DNA of 35,167 nucleotides from a virus, in IMG/VR virus record IMGVR_UViG_3300005536_000013, positions 1 through 35,167 of that record. The stretch is one strand, 5' to 3'. The notes beneath the pieces were generated by a model that saw only the letters and a program-made list of their open reading frames with translations, had not been told where the DNA came from and did no database searches. The stretch's first letter is position 1, and every line of letters starts with the position of its first letter. A program made the position numbers and the translations under genes. Shown here piece by piece: positions 21,470-29,530 of this stretch.

Positions 21470-22726
21470 ATGACGGTCCAACTCGAAGCCCTCCCTGATC
21501 ATCGCACCACCACCATCGTTGTTGGGACTTCCGTCAGAAAGAGCCTCGAAGTCTTACGCCCTTTCCTGGATTCGTTGGCGTGGCAAGACCTCCCGCCGCG
21601 CACCCAACTCCTCCCCATCTTCGTTCCCGACTGGCCCCAGAAAGACCCCGCTGAAGATTTCCTCCGCACCTGGGTCCAAGAACGCGGGGGGGAATGCTTG
21701 CGGGGCGTGCCCCAGACCGCCGGGGACTTCGCGGATAGCCCGAACTTCGACTCCCATCAATGGGGTTTGACGGCCATGCGGAGGGTCGGGGCGAACAAGA
21801 ACAAGATTCTCCGGCGGGCCTTGGAGTTGAAAGCCGATGCCGTCTGGCTCGTGGATGCCGACCTGATCTTGGATCGCACGACCCTGGCCTCCCTGATGGG
21901 GGCCGAGAAGCCGATTACCACCGCCGTGTATTGGACGCACTGGACCAAGCGGGGCTTTGAGACACGGCAGATTCACGCGTCCCCGCAAGTCTGGCTTCGG
22001 CACCCGTATGAGCTTTCAGGCCGGGGGATGGATGAAGCGGAGTTCCGCCAGAAACTCATCTCCCGCGAACTCACCCGCGTCTGGGGGTTCGGGGCCTGTA
22101 CCTTGATCGCCCGGAAAGTGTTGGAGGCGGGGATCACCTTCGACCCGCTCCCCGATGTCCCGCAGCAGGGCCTCATGGCCGGTGAAGATCGGCAGTTTTG
22201 TATCCGGGTCGAGCGGGGGCATATCGAAGCCTTCGCGGACGCGTGGCCCGACATTATGCATCTCTACCATGCTGACCAGCACGTCCCCCAAATCCCCGAG
22301 ATGGTGAAGCGGCTCGGCACCGAGCACCCCCAGAAAGCCTCGCTCGGCGATTTGGTCTCCCTGAAACTCGAAGCCTTGGAGCCCGTCCCCCACGGCAACG
22401 GGGGATTTCAGGCGATGCCGAGACAGCACATCCGGGGACGCTTGGGGCAGATTGCCTTGATGCCGGAACTCGAAGAGGCGGTGTATTCGCTCGCGCGGGG
22501 AGAGACGCGGATCGTGCCGGTGCATTTCCCGGCTCACCACAGCCTCCCCTACTTCCGGGGGCGCCGCCGTCTGATTCGCCTCACGCTGGTCGATACGAAG
22601 CCATTCGGATTCCCCCCGGTGCTTGACGCGGAACTCTTCGTGGGACCGAAGTCGGGGCGCTGGATGGACACGACCACCCTGACCGCCGAGCAACTGAAGG
22701 GGATGGAAGCGGTGGCCCGTGGCTAA
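21470..22726 (+). CDS. GT-A-type glycosyltransferase with extra C-terminal domain
   Basis: The protein has 418 residues. The N-terminal strand is TTTIVVGTSVRKSLEVLRPF, followed by VWLVDADLIL (126-134) with the DxD motif, WGFGACTLIARKV (205-217) and LMAGEDRQFCIRV (235-247), the acidic acceptor-side motif. His264 and His267 (MHLYH) are placed like a metal-binding His. The last 130 residues (VYSLARGETRIVPV through the Arg-rich GRRRLIRLTLVD) do not match the GT-A fold and are unassigned. The next gene's GTG lies within its final codons. A membrane-free soluble transferase is likely. Confidence 0.8.
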   Translation: MTVQLEALPDHRTTTIVVGTSVRKSLEVLRPFLDSLAWQDLPPRTQLLPIFVPDWPQKDPAEDFLRTWVQERGGECLRGVPQTAGDFADSPNFDSHQWGLTAMRRVGANKNKILRRALELKADAVWLVDADLILDRTTLASLMGAEKPITTAVYWTHWTKRGFETRQIHASPQVWLRHPYELSGRGMDEAEFRQKLISRELTRVWGFGACTLIARKVLEAGITFDPLPDVPQQGLMAGEDRQFCIRVERGHIEAFADAWPDIMHLYHADQHVPQIPEMVKRLGTEHPQKASLGDLVSLKLEALEPVPHGNGGFQAMPRQHIRGRLGQIALMPELEEAVYSLARGETRIVPVHFPAHHSLPYFRGRRRLIRLTLVDTKPFGFPPVLDAELFVGPKSGRWMDTTTLTAEQLKGMEAVARG

Positions 22727-23555
22727 CCCCCAGCAAATCCAAATCCCCTCGGGCTTCGTCTGCGTCACCACGTTCGGCATGATCACCCAACAAACGGTGC
22801 AGAGCCTCCTCGCGGCACGGTCGTTTTCGGAGAAGCAGGGCCTCCAGAACATCCAATGGGAAATGATCCCCGGGACGCTCGTCGAGAAAGCCCGGAACGA
22901 AGCGGTGCGCCGGATGCTCCGGGGCGGCCACGGGTGGATACTCTTCATCGACGGCGATTGTACGTTCGACGAGCACGCCATCATCTCCATGCTCCAAGCG
23001 GCCTATGGGGAGATGCCTGCCGCCGATGCGATGGGCGCCTGGTGCCCGCTGCGGGGCGAACTGGCCCTCCCGACCATCGACACGGGCACGGGGACGTGGG
23101 AAAGTCACTACCCGGGCTCGGGGATTCTCCCCGTCATGCGGACGGGGGGGGCGTTTCTCTTGGTCAAGCGCCACGTCTTCGAAGCCCTGAAAGACCCGTG
23201 GTTTCGGATGCGGGTCCCCGCGCGGGCGATGGACTTCCTCGCGGAGACGGACAACTGGCTCCGCATCAAGTTCGACGGGAAGAATCCCTTCCGAGAGTAC
23301 GGAGACTTCTGGGCGCGGGCCGAGAAAGCGGCCCAAGACGATCCCAGCATCGTGATCGAGAACTTCGTCCCCGTGGAAGTGGGGGAGGATTCAGGCTTTT
23401 GCGACCGGGCGAAGCTCGCGGGCTACAATTTGTTTGTGAACACGAACATCGCGTGCGGGCACGTCGATGCAAAAGTGCTGACATGGGCTGACCATAAGAA
23501 GGCGATGGACGATGCCATGAAATGGCAGCGGCTCGCCTCGGGGCTCTTGGCGTGA
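22719..23555 (+). CDS. GT-A-type glycosyltransferase
   Basis: The 278-residue protein has a GTG start inside the previous gene. Signatures are ILFIDGDCTF (74-83, DxD-type), a nearby PGTLVEKARNEAVRRM helix (51-66) typical of this phage and archaeal subgroup, GGAFLLVKRHVF (143-154) and VGEDSGFCDRAKLAGY (221-236), with CGH at 246-248 for metal binding. It resembles the preceding transferase in its second-half motif (GED..FC), so the two may share ancestry. Substrate not determinable. Its TGA overlaps the cupin's GTG, tying it to sugar processing. Confidence 0.84.
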   Translation: MANPQQIQIPSGFVCVTTFGMITQQTVQSLLAARSFSEKQGLQNIQWEMIPGTLVEKARNEAVRRMLRGGHGWILFIDGDCTFDEHAIISMLQAAYGEMPAADAMGAWCPLRGELALPTIDTGTGTWESHYPGSGILPVMRTGGAFLLVKRHVFEALKDPWFRMRVPARAMDFLAETDNWLRIKFDGKNPFREYGDFWARAEKAAQDDPSIVIENFVPVEVGEDSGFCDRAKLAGYNLFVNTNIACGHVDAKVLTWADHKKAMDDAMKWQRLASGLLA

Positions 23556-23926
23556 GGTTCCACGAAGATGCGCGGCGGCGGTTCTACGGGGATATCTTCG
23601 ACACTCCAGACGGCGATATCAACGTCGTCTATCTCACCCCCAACGTCCCGATTGCCTGGCACCGCCACCAGCACCAAGACGATCATCTCTGGCTTGTCTC
23701 GGGGCTCCTGCGGGTGCGGTGGTTCTCCGAAGAGACCGGGGAGCATCTGGAACACGCGATGGTGGCGTTACCGGGAGCGCGGAGCGTCGTGACGATTCCT
23801 CGGGGCTGGTGGCATGGCTACTGCGCCGTCGCCAAGAACACCGTGCTCCTCCAGTTCAACGGGCCGGGGAAATGGACGGGCGAAGATGAGGAACGGAAGT
23901 CCCTGAAGGACAAGCCGTGGGACTAG
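23552..23926 (+). CDS. RmlC-like cupin, putative sugar 3,5-epimerase
   Basis: The protein has 124 residues from the GTG at 23552, overlapping the previous TGA; the upstream ATG at 23522 adds only shadow residues. The fold signature is a cupin barrel: INVVYLTPNVPIAWHRHQHQ with three His, DDHLWLVSGLLRVRWFSEET, then VTIPRGWWHGYCAVAKNTVL with the second His. RmlC and related enzymes have a similar 'vPxGxxHGF' closing motif and epimerise 4-keto-6-deoxy sugars. It is shorter than RmlC (about 180), so it may be a ketoisomerase or sugar-binding cupin. It is placed between the transferases and the C-methyltransferase/dehydratase pair. Confidence 0.7.
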   Translation: MRFHEDARRRFYGDIFDTPDGDINVVYLTPNVPIAWHRHQHQDDHLWLVSGLLRVRWFSEETGEHLEHAMVALPGARSVVTIPRGWWHGYCAVAKNTVLLQFNGPGKWTGEDEERKSLKDKPWD

Positions 23927-24135
23927 TCGAGGATTTCGCGACCGTCATTGATCTTGCGGCCTCGCTCGAAGGGACCACCGTCTCGCCCCGGGTCAAGACG
24001 CGCATCTGCCGCGCCTACGACCGCGCCATCGAGAAAGCCTTGTGTATCAGTTGGGATGGGAAGCATGACCCCGCCTACATCAACCGTTCTCTCTTTCGCC
24101 ATGCCGAACGCGGGGCGCGGGACTACCTCCCATGA
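23917..24135 (+). CDS. Hypothetical 72-residue protein in the glycan cassette
   Basis: A GTG start at 23917 overlaps the cupin gene. The protein is helical and mildly charged (EDFATVIDLAASLEGTTVSP, RVKTRICRAYDRAIEKALCI) with a His/Arg-rich end (RHAERGARDYLP). It has no catalytic motif and no membrane span. It is tied to the cassette by overlaps on both sides and could be an accessory subunit, but the function is unknown. Confidence 0.65.
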   Translation: MGLVEDFATVIDLAASLEGTTVSPRVKTRICRAYDRAIEKALCISWDGKHDPAYINRSLFRHAERGARDYLP

Positions 24136-24278
24136 GCAGCGTCCTGACTTGTCGCTGGGATCATAGCTTCCCATGGAAGTACCGGGATACCTCCTTTGAC
24201 TCTATCGGGCATTTGATCTGCCCGAGTTGCGCTACCGAACTCGAACGGGTCTGGGCCCTTGTACGCACTCCATACTAA
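24132..24278 (+). CDS. Small CxxC/His protein in the glycan cassette
   Basis: The 48-residue protein starts in an ATGA overlap. It has TCRWDH near the start and ICPSCATELERVW in the second half, so one Cys, one His and a CxxC that could bind a single zinc. It overlaps the start of the C-methyltransferase gene by 20 bases. It reads like a minimal Zn ribbon such as often precedes longer phage genes. Function unknown. Confidence 0.6.
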   Translation: MSSVLTCRWDHSFPWKYRDTSFDSIGHLICPSCATELERVWALVRTPY

Positions 24279-25467
24279 GTGCCGGGCGTGTGGGTCTCTG
24301 GACCTCCGCCAATACTTGGACTTGGGCCTCCAAGCCCCGGCGAATGCCCTCCGCCCCGCAAGCGCCTTACGCTCCCCGGAGTTTCAGGCCCCCCTGTCGG
24401 TGCTCTGGTGTGGCGACTGCGGGCTCTCGCAACTCGCCCAAGTGGTGGACCCCGATCTCCTCTACCGAGATTATCCCTTCCGGGCGGGAGTCTCGTCCAA
24501 GTGGCGGGAGCATTGCGAGGCGATGGCCGATGGGCTCGACTTGGAGATCGGGGATTTCGTCGTCGATATCGGCGCGAACGATGGGACGTTCCTCGACGCC
24601 TGCCTGACGCGGGACGCGAAAGTCTTGGGCGTTGATCCGTGCCCCGTCTCGGATGCCGTCCCCATGCTCCCTGTTCTCTGGTCCGAAGAAACCGCCCGGG
24701 GCTTGGTGCGGATGCACGGCCATCCCGATGTGATCACCGCCACGAATGTTTTTGGGCATGTCGATGACGCGGCGGATTTCCTCCGGGGGCTGGCAGTGGC
24801 GTTGCCCGTGACCGGCTACGCCCTGATCGAATGCCCCCACATCTTCCCGCTCCTAGAGCAGACGGCGTTCGATACGATCTACCACGAGCACCTGTCCTAC
24901 TGGTCGCTCCGGCCCCTGGAACGCCTCTGTGAACAGACGGGCCTCCGGGTGGTGGACGTGGAGATGTTCTCAGACCTCCACGGGGGGACGATGCGCTACA
25001 CCCTCGTCCCGGACACTTCCCCGTGGCACGTCCAAACCTCCGTGACGGGGCTTCGTATTTTGGAAGCGGCCCACTTCGCCGAAGGGCTGGTGCCCTATCG
25101 CGACTTCGCCGAACGCGCGTGGCGGAATATCCTCCTCTTCAAGCAAGCCCTCCAAGAAGAGCGGGACGCCCGGTGGCGCATTGCCGGGTATGGGGCCTCA
25201 GCCAAGGGGAACGTCTTACTGCAAGCCGCTGGCGTCCGCCGGGACTTGCTCTCGGTGATTGTGGATGACACCCCGGCCAAGTGGGGGCTCTACACCCCAG
25301 GCACCGAGATTCCAATTCAACCCCCCGACGCCTTGCGGGAAGCCGACATCTTGGTGCTCTTGTCGTGGAACAACGCCGAGGCGTTGAAAGCCAGCGCGTT
25401 GAAGCAAGGCTTCCGGGGGCGGTTCTTCGTCCCTCATCCTGACCCCCATTTCGAGGACGCCGCATGA
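24259..25467 (+). CDS. Sugar C-methyltransferase (NovU/TylC3-like)
   Basis: The 402-residue protein has the usual family length. It has an N-terminal zinc domain with CRAC (8-11) and CGDC (51-54). The SAM-binding motif is VVDIGANDGT (101-110), followed by ITATNVFGHVDD (159-170). The diagnostic IYHEHLSYWSL is at 207-217, and the C-terminal Rossmann-like GYGASAKGNVLLQ at 310-322. These mark NDP-sugar 3-C-methyltransferases, which add a methyl to C3 of a 4-keto-6-deoxy sugar to make branched sugars. The start is TTG at 24259. Its 3' end overlaps the dehydratase ATG. The substrate is presumably the 4-keto product of the neighbour at 25464. Confidence 0.9.
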   Translation: MYALHTKCRACGSLDLRQYLDLGLQAPANALRPASALRSPEFQAPLSVLWCGDCGLSQLAQVVDPDLLYRDYPFRAGVSSKWREHCEAMADGLDLEIGDFVVDIGANDGTFLDACLTRDAKVLGVDPCPVSDAVPMLPVLWSEETARGLVRMHGHPDVITATNVFGHVDDAADFLRGLAVALPVTGYALIECPHIFPLLEQTAFDTIYHEHLSYWSLRPLERLCEQTGLRVVDVEMFSDLHGGTMRYTLVPDTSPWHVQTSVTGLRILEAAHFAEGLVPYRDFAERAWRNILLFKQALQEERDARWRIAGYGASAKGNVLLQAAGVRRDLLSVIVDDTPAKWGLYTPGTEIPIQPPDALREADILVLLSWNNAEALKASALKQGFRGRFFVPHPDPHFEDAA

Positions 25468-26411
25468 AAGTCGTCGCGGTCACCGGCTGTCTCGGCTTCC
25501 TCGGCTCCCATGTGGTCGAGCTCTTGGTGCAGCATGGCTACCGGGTCTATGGGATCGACGCCGAAACCTACGCCGCGAATACCGATCTCTTGGATAGTTG
25601 GACGGGATTCTCCGACATCTTCAAGTACCAGAAAGCCGACATCTGCGAACTCGACCATCTGACCGACGTGGATGCGGTGATTCACCTCGCCGCCGAGACG
25701 CACGTCGATAACTCGCTTGTCGATGCGACGAAGTTCACCCGAACGAACATCCTCGGGACGCATCGGCTCCTAGAACTCTGCCGGGGCCGACGGCAGTACC
25801 AGATTCCCCTCTTCCTCCACGTCTCGACCGATGAAGTCTATGGGTCGGTGGAGGTAGGGTGTACCGAAGAGGACGCCCCGCTCCGGCCTTCGAGTCCCTA
25901 CGCCGCCTCCAAAGCCGCCGCCGATCTCCTCGTGCAATGCTACGGCCATTCCTTTGGGGTACCGTATCGGATCGTCCGGCCCTCGAACCTCTACGGGCTC
26001 CGGCAGTATCCCGAGAAACTGATCCCCAAGGCCGTGCGGCACCTGGGGCTCGGGCGACCGATCCCCATCCATGAGGGGGGGAATGCCCGGAGGTCCTGGC
26101 TCCACGTTGAGGACTGCGCGGAGGCGATTCTCTCGGTGCTCCAGTATGGGGGGAACGGCGAGACGTACAACGTCGGGGGGAATACCGAAGCCTCCGTGAA
26201 AGAGATCGCCTCGGCGGTCGTCAAGGCCTTCCACGGCCCGGACGCGAATCCCGCCGACTATCTGGACTTGGGCTATACTCGTCTTGGGCTCGACAGTCGC
26301 TATCATGTGGGAGATGCGAAACTCCGGGCGCTGAAATGGGCCCCGCATGGTAACCTCTGGGACGACCTGCCCGATTTGGTGGCCCGGGAGCGCAAGTCGT
26401 TTCGGTGGTGA
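25464..26411 (+). CDS. NDP-glucose 4,6-dehydratase-like SDR enzyme
   Basis: The 315-residue protein is in the extended short-chain dehydrogenase family. NAD binding is at GCLGFLGSH (8-16). IDAETYAANTDLL (31-43) resembles the RmlB 'TYAGN' signature. HLAAETHVDNS (74-84), HVSTDEVYG (119-127) and YAASK (146-150) supply the catalytic Tyr/Lys and the Thr-Asp-Glu dehydratase triad. A C-terminal region with RRSWLHVEDCAEAI is typical of sugar-nucleotide binding. RmlB proteins are about 350 residues, so the C-terminus is slightly trimmed. It should convert NDP-glucose to the 4-keto-6-deoxy form; the exact base and sugar are not fixed. It is the last cassette gene before a tail fibre. Confidence 0.88.
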   Translation: MKVVAVTGCLGFLGSHVVELLVQHGYRVYGIDAETYAANTDLLDSWTGFSDIFKYQKADICELDHLTDVDAVIHLAAETHVDNSLVDATKFTRTNILGTHRLLELCRGRRQYQIPLFLHVSTDEVYGSVEVGCTEEDAPLRPSSPYAASKAAADLLVQCYGHSFGVPYRIVRPSNLYGLRQYPEKLIPKAVRHLGLGRPIPIHEGGNARRSWLHVEDCAEAILSVLQYGGNGETYNVGGNTEASVKEIASAVVKAFHGPDANPADYLDLGYTRLGLDSRYHVGDAKLRALKWAPHGNLWDDLPDLVARERKSFRW

Positions 26412-26447
26412 GGAAATGCATTAGATTGCAGCAACCGAGGAGGGCCC

Positions 26448-27038
26448 GTGCCGACCATTGAATGGACTGAAGGCGATCCCGCTGGTAGCGAATCCCTTGG
26501 GTTGGGCGACAATAGGATTCGATCCCTCAAATCTTCTGTCCGGGTCGGCCTCGATGCCGAGCACGTCTGGCCCTCCGCGAGCGGGGATGCGGGCGTCCAC
26601 CGCCAAGGCTCCGCCCGGCCCTACTACGGTACCCAATCCCTCGTCAGTTCGACGGGCACCGATGCGCGGCTCATGCAGACTTCCGATACCTCGCGGCTCT
26701 TCGGGGTCGGCTCAGGCGGGACGACCTTCCTCGGCGGCCCGACGGCCATTTCGGCGGGGAGTTATCCCGGCACCGTGCCCCAACGGGCGATTTGGGTCGA
26801 AGAGTTCGGGCAAGGCAAGACCGTCTCGGGGCTGACGACAGTCTCCTTTCCCAATTCCGGGTTCAGTACCACGCCCTTCGTCCAGATCACCGCGTACAAC
26901 ACCAATATCGTCGCGCAGATTATGACGCTCACCTCGGTCTCCGCCACGCAGTTTGGCGTGCGCTCGTGCGCGACCGACTTGGGTGGCACGAGTAGCACGA
27001 CGTTCTTTTGGCGGGCCATCGGCCAGCGGACCTTGTAA
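26448..27038 (+). CDS. Tail fibre-like protein with H-type-lectin-like C-terminus
   Basis: The 196-residue protein has a GTG start after GAGGAGGG. The N-terminal region is short and polar (TIEWTEGDPAGSESLGLGDN). From about 125 on it has a compact beta domain: TVSFPNSGFSTTPFVQITAY, then SVSATQFGVRSC and a closing TTFFWRAIGQ. This strand pattern and the 'WxAIG' ending occur in C-terminal receptor-binding domains of phage tail fibres. It lies directly between the glycan cassette and the nozzle-like gene. Receptor binding is inferred. Confidence 0.68.
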   Translation: MPTIEWTEGDPAGSESLGLGDNRIRSLKSSVRVGLDAEHVWPSASGDAGVHRQGSARPYYGTQSLVSSTGTDARLMQTSDTSRLFGVGSGGTTFLGGPTAISAGSYPGTVPQRAIWVEEFGQGKTVSGLTTVSFPNSGFSTTPFVQITAYNTNIVAQIMTLTSVSATQFGVRSCATDLGGTSSTTFFWRAIGQRTL

Positions 27039-28684
27039 TGCCGTTCTACGGAGCGCCGCTCCAAGTGGCCCCCCGCTCGCTGACGAGCGTGCTCCTCGTC
27101 GAGCCCACCTTGGGCCTCGACGCCTCGCAACCGGCGGTCGATGCGCCCCTCGGCAGTACCCCAAGCTCCGAGAACATGATCTTCCGGGAAGGGGCCTTGG
27201 AGCCCCGCCCCGATCTCCAACTCCGCAATACGAATCCCCAGCCGATGGCCGTGCCCGTCACCGGGGGATGGGAATTCGCCGATGTCTTGAACAACCGCTT
27301 CCCCGTGATTTCGGGGACCTCGAACCTCGCGTGGTACTCCAATGGCTCCTGGAGCCAGTTGAGCTATGTCAGCGCGGGCGGCGTGGATTCTGTCCCGGCA
27401 GGCTCGACCACCTCCTACTGGGATGCGACCCAGATTTACTACGACCAGCAAGACCAGCACATCGGCGTCTTGGCGAACGGCTCCTACCAAACCCTCTACT
27501 GCTGGCAATCCGGGACGACGGTCTTCTCCACGCTCACGGGCGCCCCACAGGCGAAGTACGTCACCGCGTTCGACAACTACCTCGTGGCGTTTAACCTTCG
27601 AGACCCCGGCTCGGGGACCTCGGATTACGTCCAGCGCGTCCAGTGGTCGGACCGGGGCTCGGCGTCCAGTTGGACCGGCGGCCTGTCGGGGTTCGAAGAT
27701 TTGCTCAGTATGCGCGGGGCAGGGACGCGGATCGTCGCGCAGGACAACCGCCTGATTCTCTTTTCGGATGCCGAGATTTGGCAGGGCTATCCCTCGAACT
27801 TCCCCTTCGTGTTCCGCTTCGAGCCCTACGACCGCTCGGTCGGCTGTCCCTATCCCTGGACGATTACCTCGACGCCCTTGGGGATTGTGTTCCTCTCCCG
27901 GAACCTCGATGTCTATCTCTTGCCGAAAGAAGGCGGGACCGCCAGACCTATTGGGGGGAGAATCCATCGGTCGATTCGCCAAGCGATGGATGTCCCCGAA
28001 CGTGCGTTTGGCCTCTACGATTTCTCGACGATGCAGTACCAGCTCTACTACCCGACCTTGGGCGGGACGGGATTTCCGCAGCAGGCCATTTACCTGAATC
28101 TCGATGAAGGCTCCTGGGCCCCGCAGACCTTCGATCCCCAAGCGGGCGGGCTTTCGCTGACGCGGGGATTTACGGTCACGGGGCTCGCGACGAGTTCCGC
28201 CGCGACGAGTTGGGACGCCGCTGGCGCGGCGGGGTTGACGTGGGACACCGCCCCGGGGACCTGGGATAGCTACAACACCGGCACGACTTCGGCGGATCGG
28301 CGCGATGTCTATCTGGGCGCCTCGGGCGGGACGGTGTATTTCCTGAGCTCGACGGCAACGACCGACAACGGGACGCCGGTGCCGAATCGCTGGCGGAGTA
28401 CCGCGCTCTGGGGCGAATTCCCCGGGAAGCAAAAGACGGTCACCGAATGGCGGGCGGATTACCAAGCGGACACCGCGTCGGTCCTGACGGTCAAGTTCTC
28501 CCAGAATCAGGGCGGAAGTTTCGAGCAAGGCGTCGGGGTGACGCTCCCGGCGGTCTCGGGCGCCTCCCAAGCCGTGGCGTATCCGTACATCCCCGCCCGC
28601 TTCCCGCAATTCGAGGTGACGAGTGAGGGCCAGCGGTATCGGCTGTATCGCTTCTGGGTCACGGCGCGGATGGGCGGGCGGTGA
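27038..28684 (+). CDS. Tail nozzle/stabilisation-like protein
   Basis: The 548-residue protein starts at the ATG at 27038 (TAATG overlap); an in-frame start at 27008 is a shadow extension. Strand-turn repeats of about 45 residues with Gly/Trp/Tyr (SNLAWYSNGSWSQLSYVSAG, YYDQQDQHIGVLANGSYQTL, YVTAFDNYLVAFNLRD, GIVFLSRNLDVYLL) suggest a beta-propeller. The plug proteins of short-tailed phages, such as P22 gp10 and T7 gp12, have this form. It ends in a basic strand pair. Assigned by fold appearance and by position ahead of the ejection-type genes. Confidence 0.68.
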   Translation: MPFYGAPLQVAPRSLTSVLLVEPTLGLDASQPAVDAPLGSTPSSENMIFREGALEPRPDLQLRNTNPQPMAVPVTGGWEFADVLNNRFPVISGTSNLAWYSNGSWSQLSYVSAGGVDSVPAGSTTSYWDATQIYYDQQDQHIGVLANGSYQTLYCWQSGTTVFSTLTGAPQAKYVTAFDNYLVAFNLRDPGSGTSDYVQRVQWSDRGSASSWTGGLSGFEDLLSMRGAGTRIVAQDNRLILFSDAEIWQGYPSNFPFVFRFEPYDRSVGCPYPWTITSTPLGIVFLSRNLDVYLLPKEGGTARPIGGRIHRSIRQAMDVPERAFGLYDFSTMQYQLYYPTLGGTGFPQQAIYLNLDEGSWAPQTFDPQAGGLSLTRGFTVTGLATSSAATSWDAAGAAGLTWDTAPGTWDSYNTGTTSADRRDVYLGASGGTVYFLSSTATTDNGTPVPNRWRSTALWGEFPGKQKTVTEWRADYQADTASVLTVKFSQNQGGSFEQGVGVTLPAVSGASQAVAYPYIPARFPQFEVTSEGQRYRLYRFWVTARMGGR

Positions 28685-28941
28685 GCGATTTTCGCCGGAT
28701 TGCCAGTCCACCGTCTGATCTCACGGGTCCCTTGGGAACGTATCTGCGCGAAGTCGCCCGCGCCATCAACGATATCCCCGCGCTCTCGGCCTTCTCGGAC
28801 GCCATCGGGCCGAACAGTCATCTCTCCGGGTATCCGGGGGACTTGGCGGTGAATCTCACGAGCGCCAATACAACGCTGCGGCTCTGGCAACTGGGCGGGT
28901 CCTTGCGGCGCCCCTCCACCACGGGATGGAACCCTGTCTAG
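28681..28941 (+). CDS. Hypothetical 86-residue tail-region protein
   Basis: GTG at 28681 overlaps the preceding TGA. The protein has a helical start (SPPSDLTGPLGTYLREVARAIN) and a Ser/Thr/Leu-rich second half (LAVNLTSANTTLRLWQLGGS). It lacks cysteines and membrane spans. Its position after the nozzle-like gene suggests a small tail component; no family recognised. Its stop TAG lies two bases before the inferred start of the glycosyltransferase. Confidence 0.62.
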   Translation: MSDFRRIASPPSDLTGPLGTYLREVARAINDIPALSAFSDAIGPNSHLSGYPGDLAVNLTSANTTLRLWQLGGSLRRPSTTGWNPV

Positions 28942-28942
28942 T

Positions 28943-29530
28943 ATTGCGTGCATCATCATCGCCACGCTCAAGCGGCGGAAGCTGCTGGACGAGTTGGTGC
29001 TTCCAAGTGTCCTCGCCCAAGGCATGGATGAAGTGGTGGTAGTCGGGGATTATCACTCGGGGGAGGGATATCGGCATCTGCCGTTTCACCCGCTCACCGG
29101 GACCACCATCGACGCCTTGTTCAAGCGGGACGTGGGGGCGGTCGCCACATCGAGCGACTGGCTGTTCTATCTCTGCGACGATCACCGCGTCCACCCCGAC
29201 TTCTCGAGAGACCTCCTCCAATTCATGCAGGCCACTCCCCTCGGGACGAAGGATGTGATCGTCCCGGCGCGGTTCTGCACCCGAGGGGAGGAACAGATCG
29301 GCTTGAACATGGGCTGGCCGGGGTACTTGGGGCGGGCGTATATCGGTGGGCATGGGGGGATTTTCCCCCGCGCAGCGGTGCAGGATGTCCCGTGGAGCCT
29401 TGCGCCGTGGTCGCCCCAGTGGGACTACCTGCACTCCAGAATCTTGATCGAGCGGGGATACAATTTCCACTACATGAGTGGCGACTGCTACATTGAGGAT
29501 GTAGAACCGAATAGCGAGCCGTGGCTCTAG
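28943..29530 (+). CDS. Glycosyltransferase-like protein, non-standard start
   Basis: About 195 residues are coded if translation begins near 28943. A conventional start (TTG 28994) would remove the conserved first strand: frame residues before it read IACIIIATLKRRKLLDELV, the classic family-2 opening. VVVVGDYHSG follows, then SDWLFYLCDDHRVHPDF with the DDH metal site, and GGHGGIFPRAAVQ. No ATG, GTG or TTG lies in frame between the upstream region and 28994. ATT (28943) or CTG (28934) is therefore the likely start, with GGGATGGA upstream. It overlaps the methyltransferase by 10 bases. Substrate unknown; it may work with the cassette at 20795. Confidence 0.75.
   Translation: MACIIIATLKRRKLLDELVLPSVLAQGMDEVVVVGDYHSGEGYRHLPFHPLTGTTIDALFKRDVGAVATSSDWLFYLCDDHRVHPDFSRDLLQFMQATPLGTKDVIVPARFCTRGEEQIGLNMGWPGYLGRAYIGGHGGIFPRAAVQDVPWSLAPWSPQWDYLHSRILIERGYNFHYMSGDCYIEDVEPNSEPWL

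Noticed and set aside
26762-28711. 649-residue minus-strand ORF
   Set aside because: It is an antisense shadow of the nozzle-like and fibre genes: Arg/Gly/Pro-heavy with no domain, while the plus-strand frame is protein-like with ATG overlap.
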